Of a stretch of DNA of 16,757 bases, positions 14,301-16,757 are shown piece by piece. This stretch comes from Gammaproteobacteria bacterium. GTDB lineage: Bacteria > Pseudomonadota > Gammaproteobacteria > Pseudomonadales > M0112. The position numbers and the translations under genes are program-made. A model generated the notes under the pieces. It was given only the letters and a program-made list of their open reading frames with translations. It had not been told where the DNA came from and did no database searches. How positions within the stretch are numbered: the first letter of the stretch is position 1; the number at the start of each line of letters is the position of its first letter. The stretch spans positions 1 through 16,757 of the forward strand of contig SBFY01000205.1 of the NCBI GenBank assembly GCA_006227085.1. The letters are read 5' to 3'.

Positions 14301-15844
14301 TTGGTGACCTGCGCAAATTGTTGGCGGAAATAGTCGTACAGCGGTCGTACACGACGTGACAATACCGCCATGGGCGTATCGTCACCCATCGAACCAACCG
14401 CTTCCTGACCGCCTTCAGCCAAGGGCCGCATTACCTGGTCACGTTCCTCAAAGCTTACCTGGAACAGCTTCATGTACTGCTTGAGTTCAGGCTCGGGAAT
14501 GCGGTCTTCGGCCTTGCCATTCCCCAGGGAACCTTCGATGCGAACAGTGTTTTCTTTCAGCCAGCGGCGATACGGCTGCGCCTGCTTGAGACGATGATCA
14601 ATCGCATCCGTATGCAGCAGCTCACCCGTTTCGGTATCAACGGCAAGAATCTGGCCCGGGCCGACGCGGCCTTTGCGCACCACATCCTCAGGTTTGTAGC
14701 GCGAAGCACCAATCTCTGAAGCCAAGGTGATAAAGCCATTACGGGTGATCACCCAACGCGCCGGACGCAAACCGTTGCGATCCAGCAAGCACACGGCATA
14801 ACGCCCATCGGTCAACACGATGCCCGCGGGACCATCCCATGGCTCCATGTGCAGTGCATTGAATTCATAGAATGCTTTCAGGTCTGCATCCATGCCTTCC
14901 ATGTTTTGCCATGCCGGTGGCACCAGCATACGCACAGCACGGAACAAATCCATGCCACCACTGATCAGCACATCCAGCATGTTGTCGAGACTGGAAGAAT
15001 CCGAGCCGGTACGATTCACCAGTGGTGCGATGCTCTCGATATCCGGCAACAGTGCAGTCTGGAATTTCTTGGTGCGCGCTTCCGACCAGTTACGGTTGCC
15101 CATGATGGTATTGATCTCGCCATTGTGTGCGAGATAGCGGAACGGCTGCGCCAAAGGCCAGCGCGGCAAGGTATTTGTCGAGAAGCGCTGGTGGAACACG
15201 CAAATAGCGGTTTCAAGCCGCTCGTCTTGCAAGTCAGGATAGAAGGCCGGCAAATCGGCTGGCATCGCCAACCCTTTGTAGGAAATCACACGCTCGGACA
15301 GGCTGCAGACATAAAAGTGTTCGTCACCTGCACGCGCCTTTTCAGCCTTGCGACGAGCGATGAACAATTTGGTTTCCAGTTGGCGGGTATCCAGGCCTTT
15401 GCTGTTCACAAACACCTGCTCGATACGCGGCATGCATTCCAGGGCGATGGGTCCCAGCACAGAAGGATCGGTTGGCACCACACGCCAACCGACTGGCTGC
15501 AAACCTTCTGCTTTCAAGGCGTCTTCAAGTGCTGTGCGTGATGCCTGCGCCTCAGCCGTATCATTGCTGAGGAAAATCATGCCCACGCCATAGAGTTTCG
15601 TTAGCGTCTTGTGCAAGGTTTCTGCGGCAACCGCGCGCAGGAAATCATCCGGCTTCTTCATCAAGAGGCCGCAACCGTCACCGGTTTTGCCATCGGCTGC
15701 AATGCCGCCACGGTGGGTCATGCAGGTCAGTGATTCAATCGCCGTACGCAGCAACGCGTGACTGGCTTCGCCCTGCATGTGCGCGATCAGGCCAAAGCCG
15801 CAGTTATCGCGAAACTCACCCGGACTGTAGAGACCATTCCTCAT
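11396..15844 (-). CDS. gltB: Glutamate synthase (NADPH) large subunit
   Basis: Alpha subunit of glutamate synthase: with GltD it converts glutamine plus 2-oxoglutarate to two glutamates, the main ammonia-assimilation route with glutamine synthetase. The 1482 residues contain an N-terminal class II glutaminase whose Cys15 (DNCGFGL) becomes the N-terminal nucleophile after cleavage of a 14-residue propeptide. Next come a central domain, the FMN-binding synthase domain, a 3Fe-4S cysteine cluster around residues 1101-1113 (GCKYLRICHLNNCATG) and a C-terminal beta-helix domain rich in Gly (GATGGVLYAAGRAGERFAVRNSG). I chose the ATG at 15844 because AGGA lies 9 bases upstream and homologues start M-x-x-G-L-Y; an in-frame TTG at 15877 adds 11 residues. 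Confidence 0.97.
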   Translation of the reverse strand: MRNGLYSPGEFRDNCGFGLIAHMQGEASHALLRTAIESLTCMTHRGGIAADGKTGDGCGLLMKKPDDFLRAVAAETLHKTLTKLYGVGMIFLSNDTAEAQASRTALEDALKAEGLQPVGWRVVPTDPSVLGPIALECMPRIEQVFVNSKGLDTRQLETKLFIARRKAEKARAGDEHFYVCSLSERVISYKGLAMPADLPAFYPDLQDERLETAICVFHQRFSTNTLPRWPLAQPFRYLAHNGEINTIMGNRNWSEARTKKFQTALLPDIESIAPLVNRTGSDSSSLDNMLDVLISGGMDLFRAVRMLVPPAWQNMEGMDADLKAFYEFNALHMEPWDGPAGIVLTDGRYAVCLLDRNGLRPARWVITRNGFITLASEIGASRYKPEDVVRKGRVGPGQILAVDTETGELLHTDAIDHRLKQAQPYRRWLKENTVRIEGSLGNGKAEDRIPEPELKQYMKLFQVSFEERDQVMRPLAEGGQEAVGSMGDDTPMAVLSRRVRPLYDYFRQQFAQVTNPPIDPLREAVVMSLETCLGGERNVFEEAPEHARRVILNSPVLSSQKFLQLMNLNQPGFFVEKISLAYDPVKQGLKSAVEAIVQRAVQAIGEGRTLIVLTDREVSRDTLLVPALMATGAVHHRLTKQGLRCDCNIVVETGSARDSHQLATLFGFGATAVYPYLSYSVLADLVESGELLGDVDAACRNYRKGINKGLLKILSKMGISTIASYRGAQLFEAVGLSREVTDLCFPGVPSRIGGATFEHLQADQQALSTVAFIERKPIEQGGMLKYVHGSEYHAFNPDVVRTLQEAVQKGSRDAYQQYANLVNTRPVATLRDLMSIRADLKPIPLDSVEPIESILKRFDSAGMSLGALSPEAHEALATAMNRLGARSNSGEGGEDPARYGTERSSKIKQVASGRFGVTPAYLVNAEVLQIKVAQGAKPGEGGQLPGGKVNDLIARLRYSVPGVTLISPPPHHDIYSIEDLAQLIFDLKQVNKDALVSVKLVAEPGVGTIAAGVAKAYADLITISGYDGGTAASPITSIRYAGSPWELGLSETHQALRANGLRHKVRVQTDGGLKTGLDVVKAAILGAESFGFGTAPMVALGCKYLRICHLNNCATGVATQNEHLRDEHFIGTVEMVINFFTFIAEETREWLAKLGVPSLEALIGRTDLLELLPGDTPKQQGLDLAPMLFNDQIAADAPQFCQVPSNEPYDQGELAERMVKDALPAIDARSGGEFNYEVTNCDRSIGARLSGEIARRHGNKGMDNQPVTLRLTGTAGQSFGVWNAGGLHMYLEGDANDYVGKGMAGGKLVIYPPKGSTFASQETAIIGNTCLYGATGGVLYAAGRAGERFAVRNSGAQVVIEGAGDHCCEYMTGGVVTVLGNTGYNFGAGMTGGFAYVLDLERTFEDKFNRELVETCRINTEALEGYRSHLRAQIRDFVRETDSAWGREILDNFDNYVSKFWLVKPKAAGIGQLLERMTSSPQ

Positions 15845-15890
15845 ACAGACTTGTCCTGTAAACTCTTGGATAATCAATGCATTAGACCGA

Positions 15891-15915
15891 TTTTCGCGCC
15901 AGAGCCGGGCGAAAA
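15891..15915 (-). promoter_or_regulatory. Stem-loop at the 5' end of the gltB leader
   Basis: On the minus strand TTTTCGC (15915-15909) pairs with GCGAAAA (15897-15891) around an 11-base GC-rich loop that can pair further (CGCC with GGCG, offset). With the proposed start near 15919 it would cap the gltB mRNA. A protective or regulatory role is possible, but the sequence matches no riboswitch I know. Confidence 0.35.
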
Positions 15916-15925
15916 AAGGAGCACC

Positions 15926-15954
15926 ATTCTACACACTCGGAAGGCCGCCCACAA
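15926..15954 (-). promoter_or_regulatory. Candidate sigma70 promoter of gltBD
   Basis: Minus-strand TTGTGG (15954-15949) and TAGAAT (15931-15926) are separated by exactly 17 bases. The -10 matches the consensus at five of six positions and the -35 at three. Transcription would begin near 15919, giving a leader of about 75 bases. Confidence 0.55.
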
Positions 15955-16007
15955 ATGGCTTGGAACGCCCGGCCGGCGCGGGTTTTTGCCCTCAGGGATC
16001 GGGGCTC

Positions 16008-16757
16008 TCAGGCGGTCAGGAATACCCTGATTTGCTCCGGGGATACTTCATCGGTCACAACGGCAACCCCCAGGGAGCGGAGTAGCACCAGGCGAATCCG
16101 GCCTTGCTTGACCTTCTTGTCAACCGCCATGTACTCCAGGAACTCCCCTGCAGCCATGCCAGCCGGAGGCACTACGGGCAGCCCCGCCTTGGCAATCAAG
16201 GTTGTCACTCGCGCGACATCCTCATTCGACAGCCACCCAAGACGGGCAGACAGGCGAGCAGCCAACACCATTCCTGCAGCCACTGCCTCCCCATGCAGCC
16301 ACTGGCCATACCCCTGGGAAGCTTCGATGGCATGCCCGAAAGTGTGCCCCAGATTCAAGGTAGCGCGGATGCCCTGCTCCCGTTCATCCATGCCGACAAT
16401 TCGCGCCTTGTTTTCACAGGAACGCGCTATCGCTTCAGAGAGTATGGCCTTATCACGAGCAACCAGCCGCTCGATGTTTCCTTCAAGCCAGGACAGGAAT
16501 GGCAAGTCGCCAATCAACCCGTACTTGATCACTTCAGCCAAACCCGCTGCCAACTCCCGATCCGGCAAGGTATCGAGGGTATCAACGTCGATCAGTACGG
16601 CCTTGGGTTGGTGGAATGCACCAACCATGTTTTTCCCCGCCGGGTGGTTCACACCGGTTTTACCGCCCACTGATGAATCCACCTGTGACAGCAGGGTCGT
16701 TGGCACCTGGATGAAGTCGACTCCACGTTGGTAGCAGGCTGCCGCGAACCCGGCCAT
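16008..16757 (-). CDS. aroB: 3-dehydroquinate synthase, N-terminus cut by the window edge
   Basis: Shikimate-pathway enzyme converting DAHP to 3-dehydroquinate with NAD and a divalent metal. The 249 C-terminal residues are present; about 109 N-terminal residues, including the NAD-binding GGxxxD region, lie beyond the window, so the ATG at its edge is internal. Metal ligands are Glu75 (LAEVIKYG), His138 (NLGHTFGH) and His155 (WLHGEAVA) in fragment numbering; their spacing of 63 and 17 equals that of E. coli Glu184, His247 and His264. Also present is VPTTLLSQVDSSVGGKTGVN. The gene ends 163 bp before gltB on the same strand, with no strong terminator between them. The reading frame is intact throughout the visible part. 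Confidence 0.96.
   Translation of the reverse strand: MAGFAAACYQRGVDFIQVPTTLLSQVDSSVGGKTGVNHPAGKNMVGAFHQPKAVLIDVDTLDTLPDRELAAGLAEVIKYGLIGDLPFLSWLEGNIERLVARDKAILSEAIARSCENKARIVGMDEREQGIRATLNLGHTFGHAIEASQGYGQWLHGEAVAAGMVLAARLSARLGWLSNEDVARVTTLIAKAGLPVVPPAGMAAGEFLEYMAVDKKVKQGRIRLVLLRSLGVAVVTDEVSPEQIRVFLTA

Noticed and set aside
15971..15985. GC-rich palindromic stretch (CCGGCCGG core) after aroB considered as terminator
   Set aside because: No T run follows on the minus strand and the stem is ambiguous; not enough to call termination.
1..16757. Search for CRISPR repeats, tRNA genes, insertion sequences and attachment sites
   Set aside because: No spaced direct repeats, cloverleaf-like sequences, transposase genes or long terminal inverted repeats were seen on reading the window.

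Overview
The window reads as chromosomal DNA of a free-living gammaproteobacterium. Sampled coding DNA is moderately GC-rich. The right half carries aroB-gltB-gltD-hemE on the minus strand, an order I know from Pseudomonas and its relatives, although the small gene usually found between aroB and gltB there is absent. No rRNA, tRNA, CRISPR array, insertion sequence, integrase or phage gene is visible. Genes are tightly packed: the largest non-coding gap is about 163 bp, so no gene-free stretch exceeds 300 bases.

Left end (1-2893): a few codons of an upstream-cut minus-strand gene that may be S-formylglutathione hydrolase, then glutathione-dependent formaldehyde dehydrogenase (frmA) and a TauE/SafE-type membrane exporter, both minus. 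Two plus-strand genes diverge from these: a small DUF1145 membrane protein and a guanine deaminase-like enzyme (guaD).

Centre (2894-7866): this is the accessory part. A cytochrome P450 and a ketosteroid-isomerase-like NTF2-fold protein form a minus-strand pair, divergent from a TetR regulator across a 90 bp AT-rich spacer. Convergent to tetR is a three-gene minus-strand unit: hexapeptide acyltransferase, deazaflavin (F420)-type nitroreductase and an exported sulfatase. The sulfatase is clearly more AT-rich than everything around it. These genes look like catabolism or modification of a hydrophobic ring compound (steroid or terpenoid-like) and of a sulfated substrate. The substrates are inference.

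Right part (7867-16757): cysE (serine acetyltransferase, cysteine synthesis) diverges from the acyltransferase. It converges on hemE (haem synthesis), which follows gltB-gltD (glutamate synthase) after a strong intrinsic terminator. The window ends inside aroB (shikimate pathway). These are housekeeping genes.

The most unusual points are the KSI-like protein whose catalytic aspartates appear replaced (Asp38 to His, Asp99 to Glu), the compositionally foreign sulfatase that nevertheless overlaps its upstream gene by one base, an F420-type enzyme in what looks like a gammaproteobacterium, and the fact that all three convergent gene junctions have zero or negative spacing. I do not see a wholly new multi-gene system that I can defend. 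The P450/KSI-like/TetR module is the best candidate.
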